38,905 bases of DNA from Chloroflexus sp. (lineage in GTDB: Bacteria > Chloroflexota > Chloroflexia > Chloroflexales > Chloroflexaceae). Numbering within the stretch: the stretch's first letter is position 1; each line of letters begins with the position of its first letter. The notes below the pieces were generated by a model. That model was not told where the DNA came from. It saw only the letters and a program-made list of their open reading frames with translations, and searched no databases. The position numbers and the translations under genes are program-made. Positions 20,691-29,204 of this stretch are shown in pieces. The stretch is taken from assembly GCA_025057175.1 (NCBI GenBank), contig JANWYE010000009.1, forward strand, positions 1-38,905, read 5' to 3'.

Positions 20691-22151
20691 TTACCGCAAC
20701 GCAGCGTCAACCTCGGCCCGCGCCGTATCAAGGATATTGTTGGCGAACGCCTCTAATTTCGGCGCGTAGTCTTCGTACTTGTAGATGCCATCGGCGGCGC
20801 GGAAGAACATGAACCACATGTTCACATCCTTGTCTTCGCCGATGTCAATACCCGGCTTGCCTTCCCAGCGCGCTTGAATGTAGCCCGGCACCAGTTTGGC
20901 CAGCGACTCGACGAGACTGTTGTCGAGGTTTTCCAGCGCAGCGTTGATGCCCGGTTTGTCGAAGAATTGGCGGTAGAGCGCAAGCGACTCGGCATCAATC
21001 GCGACCGGCATCTTGCTCGGCACGCTACCCATCTCGCGGGCCAACTCCACCTCTTTGGCGTAGGCAGCGCGGGCAAAGGTCATCCAGCGCGCAAACTGGT
21101 ATGCCTCTTCCAAGTTTGGCGCCGTCTTCGAAACGACGATGATGTCCATGACAATGGCCTGATTGCCGCCGGGGATGCCGACAAAGTCCCAATCAAAAGT
21201 GGCGTTTTGCGCAATCTGCGGAATCGCCCAGCCGCCTTCCCAACGCATGCCGACTTCCTGATTCAGGAACAGCTCCCATGGCCCGGCCGACTTGAAGTTC
21301 GGCTTCTGCTCGTCGGTCAAGCCTTGCCACGTATAAGGCTTCAGCTCGGCCACCCGCGCTACCGTCTCTTTGAAGGCCGGCGAGTTGTAATTCATGTGAA
21401 CGCCATCGAAACTGAACCACTGCAGCTTGTTGTCGAGCACGTGCGGGTACCAGCCCATCACAAACTCCATCTCGTCGAGGCCGAGAATGCCACGCGCCGG
21501 GTTGTGCAAGCCGGTCACCGCCGCATTGAACTCGTCGAGCGTGAAGCCGTATTTAGGCGCGTCGAGATTGGCCGCTTCGTACAGGTTGCGATTGACGAAG
21601 TAACCCATAATGAACTGCGCCGCCGGCAAGCCCATCACCTTCCCGTTGTAGGTGACACCCGAACGCAACACTTCAGGGATCAGCGCCCAGTCGGGATCGT
21701 TGGCAACCAACGCCGTCAGATCGGCCAGCCAGCCGTTCTTGACATAGAGCGGCATATTGTTGGCCATAAAGACATCGGGCAAAGCGCCTTTAGCGGCATA
21801 GGTGTTCAGCATATCGTCCCAACCGCCGCCCGACATGTCCACAAACTCGATGGTCACGTGCGGGTTGAGGTCGGTGTACGCCTTGACCAAGCGGCGCTGG
21901 ATGTTGTTTTCCTCCTCGGTGCCGAGGTTCCAGTTAGCGTAGCGTAGCGTTACCGGTTGCTTGGCGGCAGCCGTAGGGGCCGGTGCAGCCGTGGGGGCTG
22001 CCGGCGCGGCTGTCGGTTGCTCAGGGGGTGTCTGAGGCGCAGCGGTCGGCGCTTGGGTGGGTGGTGGCGTGGCCGCCGGCGTACAACCGGCTACAGCAAC
22101 CAACAACATCAGTATCACCAGCAGGAAGCCACCTTTGGCAGCGGGTTTCAT
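20691..22151 (-). CDS. Family 1 extracellular solute-binding lipoprotein
   Basis: Lipobox LLVAVAGC, Pro/Ala/Thr linker, then [39 protein letters not shown]; start reassigned to ATG at 22151 preceded by AAGGAGGAA. Confidence 0.95.
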   Translation of the reverse strand: MKPAAKGGFLLVILMLLVAVAGCTPAATPPPTQAPTAAPQTPPEQPTAAPAAPTAAPAPTAAAKQPVTLRYANWNLGTEEENNIQRRLVKAYTDLNPHVTIEFVDMSGGGWDDMLNTYAAKGALPDVFMANNMPLYVKNGWLADLTALVANDPDWALIPEVLRSGVTYNGKVMGLPAAQFIMGYFVNRNLYEAANLDAPKYGFTLDEFNAAVTGLHNPARGILGLDEMEFVMGWYPHVLDNKLQWFSFDGVHMNYNSPAFKETVARVAELKPYTWQGLTDEQKPNFKSAGPWELFLNQEVGMRWEGGWAIPQIAQNATFDWDFVGIPGGNQAIVMDIIVVSKTAPNLEEAYQFARWMTFARAAYAKEVELAREMGSVPSKMPVAIDAESLALYRQFFDKPGINAALENLDNSLVESLAKLVPGYIQARWEGKPGIDIGEDKDVNMWFMFFRAADGIYKYEDYAPKLEAFANNILDTARAEVDAALR

Positions 22152-22386
22152 GCAGTTCCTCCTTGGCATGCAAACATTGCTACGAATCAGGGTTGCGGCA
22201 TCGCAAAAGTATTTTTCTGAGCTGAGCGTCTGCCTCCTTTCTAGTCTGCCTACGCCGAGCAGGTTGTCAGCGTATGCTGATGAGTGTTACCCCTTGTCTC
22301 CGGCCTTTCGCGCAGGACGCTGCTCTATTAGTCAATTGGCGTTTCCAGCGCAAGCGCAGCGCCCACCGGGGCTGGCCTCGGTGGCA

Positions 22387-24768
22387 TCACCCCAAAACGA
22401 CCCGCACCCGATGGGTTTGTCCATCGGCGAAGACTGGCACGACATTGCCGTCGAATGGTTCCCCATCTACTTCGAGTGTCGCAACCCCGCGATTCACGTG
22501 GTTAGGATTGAGCACCTCAATCTCGTACACCGCACCGCGGAAGTGGCGGCGCACGGTGAAGCGATCCCATGCTGCCGGAATCAGCGGGTCGATCAGCAAG
22601 CCATTGGCCTGCGGCCTAATCCCCAAGATCCAGTGCGTCGCCACGCGGTGCAGCCACTGTGCCGAACCGGTGTACCACGTCCAGCCGCCACGTCCAAAAT
22701 ACGGTGATTGCGGGCCATCGATGTTGCCCGGCGTGACATACGGTTCGGCCTTGTAGCGATCCGGGTCAGCGCTGCGGTTGGGCGGGCAGATGCGGCGGTA
22801 GGCTTCGTAAGCCTTTTCGGCGTCACCGAGCAGCGCGTAGGCCCACACCGACCACGTTGCGGCGTGAGTATAGACACCGCCGTTCTCGCGCAGCCCCGGC
22901 GCGTAGCGGGTTACATAACCGATATCGGGGCGCGGGCGAGTGAAAGCGGGATAGTTGAGCAGCGTGCCGTAATCGCAAAGCAGATAGCGCGAGACCGACT
23001 CCATCGCTTGCCAAGCCCGCTCATGGTCGGCGATGCCGCTGATCACCGCCCAAATGTTGGGCATCAAGAAGATGCGACCTTCATCATTCTCGCGCGACCC
23101 CAACGGCAAGCCGTCATCGGTTGTCGCCTGCAAAAACCACTCGCCATCCCAGCCATAGCGGTTCGTTGCCCAGCGCAGCGTCTCCCGCACGGCGACGCAA
23201 CGTTCGGCGAAGCGATCGTCGTTACGCTGGCGGGCAAGCGACAGCCAACGTTCGAGAATCGCGTAGAGAAACTCGGCCACCCAAAAACTCTCGCCGCGCA
23301 GATGGGTGCCAACTGCGTTGAGGCCATCATTCCAATCGTGATCACCCATCAGTGGGATGCCGCGAGGCGAAAAGCGGCTGAATGCGCGCTCGATCGCTCG
23401 CTTACAATGCAGATAGAGCGGCTCGGCCGGGCCATTCAGGTACGGTACCGGCTCGTCAAGAATCGCGAAGTCGTTAGTCTCTTGCAAGTACGAATCGACG
23501 ATAAACGGCAACCAGAGCAGATCATCCGAGCAATTGGTGCGCGGGCCACCGCCGCGGATCGAAAACCACCAGTGCAACACATCGCCCTCAATAAACTGCT
23601 GGGCAGCGTGCAGCAGAATCTGGTGCTTGGCCAATGCGGGATCGCACACCAAAAAGATCTGGCTGTCTTGCAACTGGTCGCGGAAGCCGTATCCCGCCGA
23701 GACCTGATAAAACGCCGACTTCGCCCACAATCGGCCTGAAATCGCCTGATACTTCAGCCAATAGTTGGTCATCAGATTGAGCGCCGGATCGGGCGTTGCG
23801 ACGTGTTCGGCCTCGACCAGCCGCGACCAGAAGGCCTGTACTGCAGCTAGTGTTTGTGCGCTGGCTGTTGGCGAAGTGAAACGGCGGATCAGCGCGGCAG
23901 GGTCTTCGCGACCCTGCTCGGCAGCGCCCAAGGTAAAGACAACCGTGCGGCTCTCGCTGGGCGCCAGCGCCACTTCAACTTGCAACGCAGCGATCGCGTC
24001 GCCAAAGCGGCCGGTTCGGCCGGCCAAGGTTGCCATCCGCATTGCTTGCGGATGCTCAAGGCTCTGGTAGAGACCTATAAACGACTCTTTGTCGCCATCG
24101 AAGCTCTTCAGCGGCTCGCTCGCGGCTAGAAACGCCACGTAGGGCCAATCGAGGTTATTATGCCGGCCTGCCTCATCGGCAAAGCCCCACAGATACTTGC
24201 GCGCCAATAGCGCATTGAGTGAATGATCAACCGTGGTATCGATAAACAGCTTATGGAACTCGCGATGTTCGTCGGGCGCAAACCCCAACAGCCACTCGAC
24301 ATAAGAGGTTACATCAAGCCGGCGCGGTCGATCGGTCAGATTAGTCAGCGTCAGCTCAAAAAACTCAACTGGATCGTGCGGGGCGACGAAGACAGTCAAC
24401 AGGCTACGAATGCCGTGCGCCTCCTGCGCGAAGCGCGAATAGCCCAGCCCGTGAGTCACTTGATAGTGGTCGTAAGCGTGCAACGTTGGTTTATAGGTTG
24501 CCGACCAGTACGCGCCGCTATCAAGATCGCGCAGATAAAGATACTTGCCCCAATTATCTTGCACCAAGTCTTGAAACGAGCGGGTAATCCGGTTTTGGCC
24601 GGCATTGTTGCGCCAGCTATAGCCGGAACCGGTCTGCGAGACCATCATAGAGTAATCGCCGTTGCTGATCACATTGCCCCACGGGCGCGGCGTCAGTGGC
24701 GTCGTGATGATGTATTCGCGGCCATCGGCGCTGAAGTAGCCGTAGCGGCTGGCAAAGAGGCGTTCCAT
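22387..24768 (-). CDS. GH94-family glycoside phosphorylase (cellobiose/chitobiose/beta-1,2-oligoglucan phosphorylase-like)
   Basis: 793 aa; SRYGYFSADGREYIITTPLTPRPWGNVISNGDYSMMVSQTGSGYSW; DHDWNDGLNAVGTHLRGESFWVAEFL with the GH94 catalytic Asp; YVTPGNIDGPQSPYFGRGGWTWYTGSAQWLHR. Confidence 0.92.
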   Translation of the reverse strand: MERLFASRYGYFSADGREYIITTPLTPRPWGNVISNGDYSMMVSQTGSGYSWRNNAGQNRITRSFQDLVQDNWGKYLYLRDLDSGAYWSATYKPTLHAYDHYQVTHGLGYSRFAQEAHGIRSLLTVFVAPHDPVEFFELTLTNLTDRPRRLDVTSYVEWLLGFAPDEHREFHKLFIDTTVDHSLNALLARKYLWGFADEAGRHNNLDWPYVAFLAASEPLKSFDGDKESFIGLYQSLEHPQAMRMATLAGRTGRFGDAIAALQVEVALAPSESRTVVFTLGAAEQGREDPAALIRRFTSPTASAQTLAAVQAFWSRLVEAEHVATPDPALNLMTNYWLKYQAISGRLWAKSAFYQVSAGYGFRDQLQDSQIFLVCDPALAKHQILLHAAQQFIEGDVLHWWFSIRGGGPRTNCSDDLLWLPFIVDSYLQETNDFAILDEPVPYLNGPAEPLYLHCKRAIERAFSRFSPRGIPLMGDHDWNDGLNAVGTHLRGESFWVAEFLYAILERWLSLARQRNDDRFAERCVAVRETLRWATNRYGWDGEWFLQATTDDGLPLGSRENDEGRIFLMPNIWAVISGIADHERAWQAMESVSRYLLCDYGTLLNYPAFTRPRPDIGYVTRYAPGLRENGGVYTHAATWSVWAYALLGDAEKAYEAYRRICPPNRSADPDRYKAEPYVTPGNIDGPQSPYFGRGGWTWYTGSAQWLHRVATHWILGIRPQANGLLIDPLIPAAWDRFTVRRHFRGAVYEIEVLNPNHVNRGVATLEVDGEPFDGNVVPVFADGQTHRVRVVLG

Positions 24769-24813
24769 AACACTCCGTTGTGGATAATAGCAAGCGGCGC
24801 TGCTACTGTTAAA

Positions 24814-24825
24814 TGAAACGTTTCA
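24814..24825. promoter_or_regulatory. Putative LacI-family operator 1 (TGAAACGTTTCA)
   Basis: Perfect 12-bp palindrome typical of LacI/GalR operators, 46 bp upstream of the GH94 start. Confidence 0.7.
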
Positions 24826-24882
24826 CACAGGTAAACAAAAAAATTGCGTGTGCGACAGAGAGTGATTGTGGCTGATGGGCCT

Positions 24883-24910
24883 ATTGTAGCACTAGTTTTT
24901 TACTTGTCAA
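24883..24910 (-). promoter_or_regulatory. Sigma70-type promoter for the GH94 gene/locus
   Basis: Minus strand TTGACA (24910-24905), 16-nt spacer, TACAAT (24888-24883). Confidence 0.7.
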
Positions 24911-24919
24911 GACCAGATA

Positions 24920-24931
24920 TGTAACGTTTCA
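24920..24931. promoter_or_regulatory. Putative LacI-family operator 2 (TGTAACGTTTCA)
   Basis: 11/12 match to the operator-1 palindrome, immediately upstream of the -35 box. Confidence 0.6.
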
Positions 24932-24993
24932 TTAGAAATTAATTGGCGCGCAATCATTGAGATGTTATCGGTTGGGCTGTACATAATTAGTAA

Positions 24994-25007
24994 GTGAAAG
25001 GTTTCAC
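24994..25007. promoter_or_regulatory. Putative LacI-family operator 3 (GTGAAAGGTTTCAC)
   Basis: Palindrome except at the centre, same half-sites (GTGAAA/TTTCAC) as operator 1. Confidence 0.5.
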
Positions 25008-25052
25008 CAATAGTAATGGATTCGCGCATGATGAAGACATGAGGCCCCCTCT

Positions 25053-25290
25053 GTCATTGCGAGAGCGCGAAGCGCCCGCAGCAATCCCCCGCGCGATCGA
25101 GAGCGACCCCTGAGCGGGAACCTCCCGCGCTCGGTGGCTACCTGTCATTGCGAGGGCGCGCAGCGCCCGCAGCAATCTCCTGCACGAGCGAGAGCGGCCC
25201 CTGAGCGGGAACCTCCCGCGCTCGGCGACCCCCTCTGTCATTGCGAGGGCGCGCAGCGCCCGCAGCAATCTCCTGCGCGAGCGGGAAGGA
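25053..25290. repeat. Dispersed TGTCATTGCGAGGGCGC... repeat, 3 head-to-tail copies
   Basis: TGTCATTGCGAG(A/G)GCGCG(A/C)AGCGCCCGCAGCAATC... seen three times in a row, same family and orientation as 5700-5912. Confidence 0.88.
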
Positions 25291-25494
25291 TGCCTTTCCG
25301 AAAGCCAGCCGCTGGTGCTGAAGGAGGAGATGGCTTCGCCGCCGGAGGCGGCTCGTAAAACAGGAGGGGGAGCGGCGCGCAAGCCTCAAGGATATGCCAA
25401 CACCGGCAATAGCCTCCCCAACTCAATGTGCCGGTATCGTTGGCCTTTCGTGTACAATGGGAGTAGCGACCGGATCATCACACCGAGGTGGGTT

Positions 25495-25794
25495 ATGCGA
25501 CTCAGCGAAGATAAAGTGCGCCGGATTGCCGAGCGGTTGCACGACGAATTGGCCGAGCGTGGCCTGCTAGCCTATCGTGACCGGCCGGGCCAGCGCCCAA
25601 GCGATGGCCGCGCGCTGCGAGTCAAGGCGATCTACGATGCAATTGTGGCCGATCTCAAGATCGAAGAGGAGATTGACGCCGAGGTTGAGCGGATTTTGGC
25701 TACTTATAGCCGCGAGATCAAGGGTACCGAGCGCGATATTCTCTTCCGTAAGCACAAGGAAGAGGTAGCGCGCAAGCGGGGGTATATTTTGTAA
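25495..25794 (+). CDS. DUF507 family protein
   Basis: 99 aa from ATG at 25495; MRLSEDKVRRIAERLHDELAERGLL...EEEIDAEVERILATYSREI...DILFRKHKEEVARKRGYIL. Confidence 0.85.
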   Translation: MRLSEDKVRRIAERLHDELAERGLLAYRDRPGQRPSDGRALRVKAIYDAIVADLKIEEEIDAEVERILATYSREIKGTERDILFRKHKEEVARKRGYIL

Positions 25795-25859
25795 ATTGCA
25801 TGTGCAATGTGTGGCTGCACCACCGCAAGAAGAGTATCTTCTGCATTCCTTTGAGCGCC

Positions 25860-26300
25860 TCATTTCAGCCAGTAGAGCAGGATATAGTGCGGCCCGGTGT
25901 GCGGCACGATAAACTCATCGCCGTGGGTCACGAAGCCAAAGGCGAGGTAAAACGGCAGTGCGCCGGTGCGCCCGTGGCACCAGATAAGGTCGCCGCCGTG
26001 ACGACGGACATGCTCGATCCCGGTTTGTAACAACGCCTTGCCCAGACCCTGCCGGCGGGCGGCGGGAAGCACGCCCATGCCGCGCAGGCGCCATGCCGAG
26101 CGAGCCGGTAGGTCGGGAAAGGCTTCAGGGGCGAATGAAGCAATCCCAACGAGCTGCTCGTCAATGAATGCGCCAGCGTGGAGCGCCAGCGGATGATCGT
26201 CACCCGGATAGACTAGCTCGTTAATCGCTTGGTGCGGGCGGAGGATCTGTTGGCGGAGTGGCCGCGTCGCGGCGGCGCTGATCGGGCGAATAGAGTTCAT
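25860..26300 (-). CDS. GNAT family N-acetyltransferase
   Basis: 146 aa; WRLRGMGVLPAARRQGLGKALLQTGIEHVRRHGGDLIWCHGR (acetyl-CoA binding R/QxxGxG/A) and LPFYLAFGFVTHGDEF. Confidence 0.9.
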   Translation of the reverse strand: MNSIRPISAAATRPLRQQILRPHQAINELVYPGDDHPLALHAGAFIDEQLVGIASFAPEAFPDLPARSAWRLRGMGVLPAARRQGLGKALLQTGIEHVRRHGGDLIWCHGRTGALPFYLAFGFVTHGDEFIVPHTGPHYILLYWLK

Positions 26301-26339
26301 ACGTCAAACTGCTTTCCGCATCTTGCACCTTCGTGCCTA

Positions 26340-26465
26340 ATCCCCCTGCGCCTTCGCGCCCTCCGCGCCTCTGCGTTCCCCCCGCGCCTTCACGCCCTCC
26401 GCGCCTCTGCGTTCCCCCCCCGCGCCTTCACACCCTCCGCGCCTCTGCGTTCCCCCCTCCGCGGC
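26340..26465. repeat. Short tandem repeat (CGCGCCTTCACGCCCTCCGCGCCTCTGCGTTCCCCC), ~3 copies
   Basis: Unit of ~36-38 bp repeated three times with small changes between the GNAT and ruvX genes. Confidence 0.85.
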
Positions 26466-26466
26466 C

Positions 26467-26895
26467 CTACCGCTGCGCATCGAGGTAGTCTTGCAAGATG
26501 ATCGACGCCGCCACCTGATCGATCTGCTCTTTGATCTTGGCCGGTTTGAGACCGAGGTTGCGCAACATCTGCTCAGCAGCGACACTGGTCAACCGTTCAT
26601 CAAACAGCACAACCGGACAAGCCAGCGTTGCCGCCAACGCATCGGCGAAGCGTTGCACGGCAAGGGCTTGCGGGCCATGCTCGCCGCGCATCGTTAGTGG
26701 CAACCCCACCACCACCCGGGTTACACCCCGCTCGGCGACCAAGCGGGCAATCTGGGCAATTGCCCGTTCGAGCGGATGAGCCGCGATAGTAGTGAGCGGC
26801 GCAGCGATGCGCGCGCTGGCGTCACTGATGGCCACGCCGATACGCCGTTCGCCGACATCAAGCCCTAGAATGGTCTGCTCGTTGATTGTATTCAC
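26467..26895 (-). CDS. ruvX: Putative Holliday junction resolvase RuvX/YqgF
   Basis: 142 aa; TILGLDVGERRIGVAISDASARIAAPL...VVGLPLTMRGEHGPQA...VVLFDERLTSVAAEQML. Confidence 0.93.
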   Translation of the reverse strand: MNTINEQTILGLDVGERRIGVAISDASARIAAPLTTIAAHPLERAIAQIARLVAERGVTRVVVGLPLTMRGEHGPQALAVQRFADALAATLACPVVLFDERLTSVAAEQMLRNLGLKPAKIKEQIDQVAASIILQDYLDAQR

Positions 26896-26968
26896 GTCTA
26901 CCGGATATAGTCACATTGCGGAGGGCGCAGAAGAGGATCGCAACTTCACCTCTTCCGGCGTGCCCTCC

Positions 26969-28999
26969 TCACTCATTGCGAATCCGGAGCTGCCAGCTCC
27001 AACTGGGGAAGCGGTCAACATCTGGCGGCAGTTCAAAGCCGGCTAACCTTCCGCTCGCTACCAGAGCTTGCAACCCGGCTTCGGCTTCGGCGCGAGTGCG
27101 GCCTAACACCGCATTTTGGATCGCGGCCCGCGTTGCCGGATCAAGCTCGTTGCCGCAGGCCGGGTCTGGCCCCACTGCGCCATTGACCCGCAACGTCGCG
27201 CCATCCCAGCGCCAGCCGTTTATCACCGCAGCGCGACAATCACCCGGGCGCAACTGGCCGTTTTGGATCAGTTGGGTATTGAATGCGTCAGCCAACTGGC
27301 GTTGGAAGCTTGCCGAGTCGCCGCTGATAGCCAGCCCGCTATAGTTTGACTGGACGGTCAGGGTAAAGAAGCGATTATCTTTAGGCAGTGAGGTGCCTAC
27401 CGGCGGATCAACGATCATCTCAAAGCCGGCCAGTTGCTCAAGCTCGGCCCGGCTCGGCGAGACAGTAGTCGGCTCGAGGCGGAGATTGCGGGCCAACGCC
27501 AACCCATCGAGCTGCCGGCGCGCCTCTTGATCGAGATTGGTGAGCGCCTCGGCCAAATAGCGGCGCACATCACTCTCTTTAATCACGAAAACCTCTTCGT
27601 CGGTTCCGCCGCCGATCGCCTCATGCACAGCCGTCAGCACGCCGCTGGTGAGGTTAATCGTTGGCCCGCCGGGAATACGCAGTTCACGGATGCTGTTGGC
27701 TGGAATATTGGACGCGCTGCCGGGTGAGCGAGCAATAATCCGCACCTGCGCTTCGCCAAGCGTAGTGACAATCTGATTGCCAAGATTAGTCGTCACCGCG
27801 CCGGGAACCGTCGCATCGGCCTCGCTGATGAAGGGAATGGGTTGATTGTTCGGCCCAAAGGCGACAAACTCGCTGCCTGCCGGAATAGTGATCGGTTGCG
27901 TATTCAGATTGCGCAAAATGATCGTGCCCTGCGCGCTGCTGACCGGCGTCATTACGCCTTCCGTCACTTCGCCACGCATGCTGATCGCGACGGTCGTGCC
28001 AATCGGCTCGGCGGCAACCGCGCTATTGCCGGCAGGCGATGTCACTGGCACCATTGGCAGGGCCAAGCCGGTGATTGGCGTGGTTTCGCGTGCCGGCAAA
28101 CGCACCACGATGGTTACACTGCGCGTCACCACCAGCAAGACGCCAAACAACGCGATCATCACTATCAGCGCGACCAGTAGTATTTGGGCGAGGCGTGATG
28201 TCCGGCGAGTGGCGGGCTGGGGGGCGCTGCGTGGTGTGGTGGCTGGTGGCGGCGCAACTGCCGGTTCGCGCCGGGGCGATGCCGGCGCGCGTTGGGCGCG
28301 ATCGGCTGCGCTCCGCTGTCCAATCTGGCTGGCGCGCGCCACTTCGTCATCTGAGAGTTGAATGTCTTCGGGGCGCACCCGTGGTGGTTGGCGTACCGCC
28401 TCGCGCGCCGGCGGGATGGGCGGTGGCGGCGCGCCGGTGCGCTCTTGCTCAAAGGCGGCGGCCAAATCGTCGAGCGCGTCGAAGAACTCCAGATCATCGT
28501 CACCCATCGCCTGCGACGGCGGTACGGCAGCGCCACTGGTGGTTTGGGGAATTGGCTGCGTCACCGGCGCTGCTATCGGGCGAGTTTCCGCTGGGGCCGG
28601 TTTAGCCGGTTCAAACAAATCACCAACCTTGCCGGCAGCAGCCAACTCATCGAGCGCAGCCAAAAACTCCAAATCTTCAGCCGGCAGGTCTTCACCGGCA
28701 GGCGGTGGAGATGGCGCGGGCGCTTGCACGTGCGCGCCGGTGACTTCAATCGTAGTCAAGCGGCTCTGGCGGGCAGCTTTAAGGATGGCCGGGTCAGAAC
28801 TGATAATGGTCAGGGCAATGCCGGCGGCGGCAGCTAATTCACGCAACGTATCGGTGCTGGCGACACGCTGGAGGAACGTCGCACCTTCGGGGGCCAAAAT
28901 CTGGACATTGGCGGCATGCGTTGCCCGCACCCGCGCCATCAGCGACTCGGTGGTGTCATCGGGTAGCGCAAGGACAAGCGCTGTCTCGTCGGTGATCAT
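26969..28999 (-). CDS. Membrane-anchored baseplate J/gp47-like protein
   Basis: 676 aa; Pro-rich cytosolic N-terminus, one TM (ILLVALIVMIALFGVLLVV), then baseplate-J-like region (GTIILRNLNTQPITIPAGSEFVA...GEAQVRIIARSPGSASNIPANSI). Confidence 0.65.
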   Translation of the reverse strand: MITDETALVLALPDDTTESLMARVRATHAANVQILAPEGATFLQRVASTDTLRELAAAAGIALTIISSDPAILKAARQSRLTTIEVTGAHVQAPAPSPPPAGEDLPAEDLEFLAALDELAAAGKVGDLFEPAKPAPAETRPIAAPVTQPIPQTTSGAAVPPSQAMGDDDLEFFDALDDLAAAFEQERTGAPPPPIPPAREAVRQPPRVRPEDIQLSDDEVARASQIGQRSAADRAQRAPASPRREPAVAPPPATTPRSAPQPATRRTSRLAQILLVALIVMIALFGVLLVVTRSVTIVVRLPARETTPITGLALPMVPVTSPAGNSAVAAEPIGTTVAISMRGEVTEGVMTPVSSAQGTIILRNLNTQPITIPAGSEFVAFGPNNQPIPFISEADATVPGAVTTNLGNQIVTTLGEAQVRIIARSPGSASNIPANSIRELRIPGGPTINLTSGVLTAVHEAIGGGTDEEVFVIKESDVRRYLAEALTNLDQEARRQLDGLALARNLRLEPTTVSPSRAELEQLAGFEMIVDPPVGTSLPKDNRFFTLTVQSNYSGLAISGDSASFQRQLADAFNTQLIQNGQLRPGDCRAAVINGWRWDGATLRVNGAVGPDPACGNELDPATRAAIQNAVLGRTRAEAEAGLQALVASGRLAGFELPPDVDRFPSWSWQLRIRNE

Positions 29000-29014
29000 A
29001 GCCCCTCATCCCCA

Positions 29015-29044
29015 GCCCCTTTCCCTGCGCGCAGGGAAAGGGGC
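29015..29044. repeat. Perfect 30-bp palindrome
   Basis: GCCCCTTTCCCTGC-GC-GCAGGGAAAGGGGC, self-complementary throughout. Confidence 0.9.
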
Positions 29045-29154
29045 GCTGTGGCAACGCGCGAAGGTTGTTTTGTCGCGTACAGATAATGCATTACGGCAAT
29101 GTAAGTCTACCACGCTCGATGGGTGGTGAACAAGCACGATAATACAGATGCTCG

Positions 29155-29175
29155 TGCGGCAGCTTCGCTGCCGCA
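29155..29175 (-). terminator. Hairpin downstream of alaS, possible terminator
   Basis: TGCGGCAGC-TTC-GCTGCCGCA 9-bp perfect stem 30 nt beyond the alaS stop; no clear U tract. Confidence 0.45.
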
Positions 29176-29204
29176 GTCCAGAAGCTATGCGAGCGGTGTT
29201 TGAT

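Noticed and set aside
20874-21947. 357-aa plus-strand ORF
   Set aside because: Antisense to the solute-binding lipoprotein gene; no recognisable domain
22708-23739. 343-aa plus-strand ORF
   Set aside because: Antisense to the GH94 gene; no recognisable domain
25053-25290. CRISPR array
   Set aside because: Three ~100-bp copies are contiguous and much longer than CRISPR repeats; no regular unique spacers and no cas genes
24987-25426. Several short ORFs on both strands with repeated ARALAMT/CHCEGAQRPQQSPARA peptides
   Set aside because: Repeat-derived, not independent genes
26969-28999. Prophage or contractile injection system
   Set aside because: Only one baseplate-J-like gene with a TM anchor; no tail, sheath, integrase or terminase genes in the window
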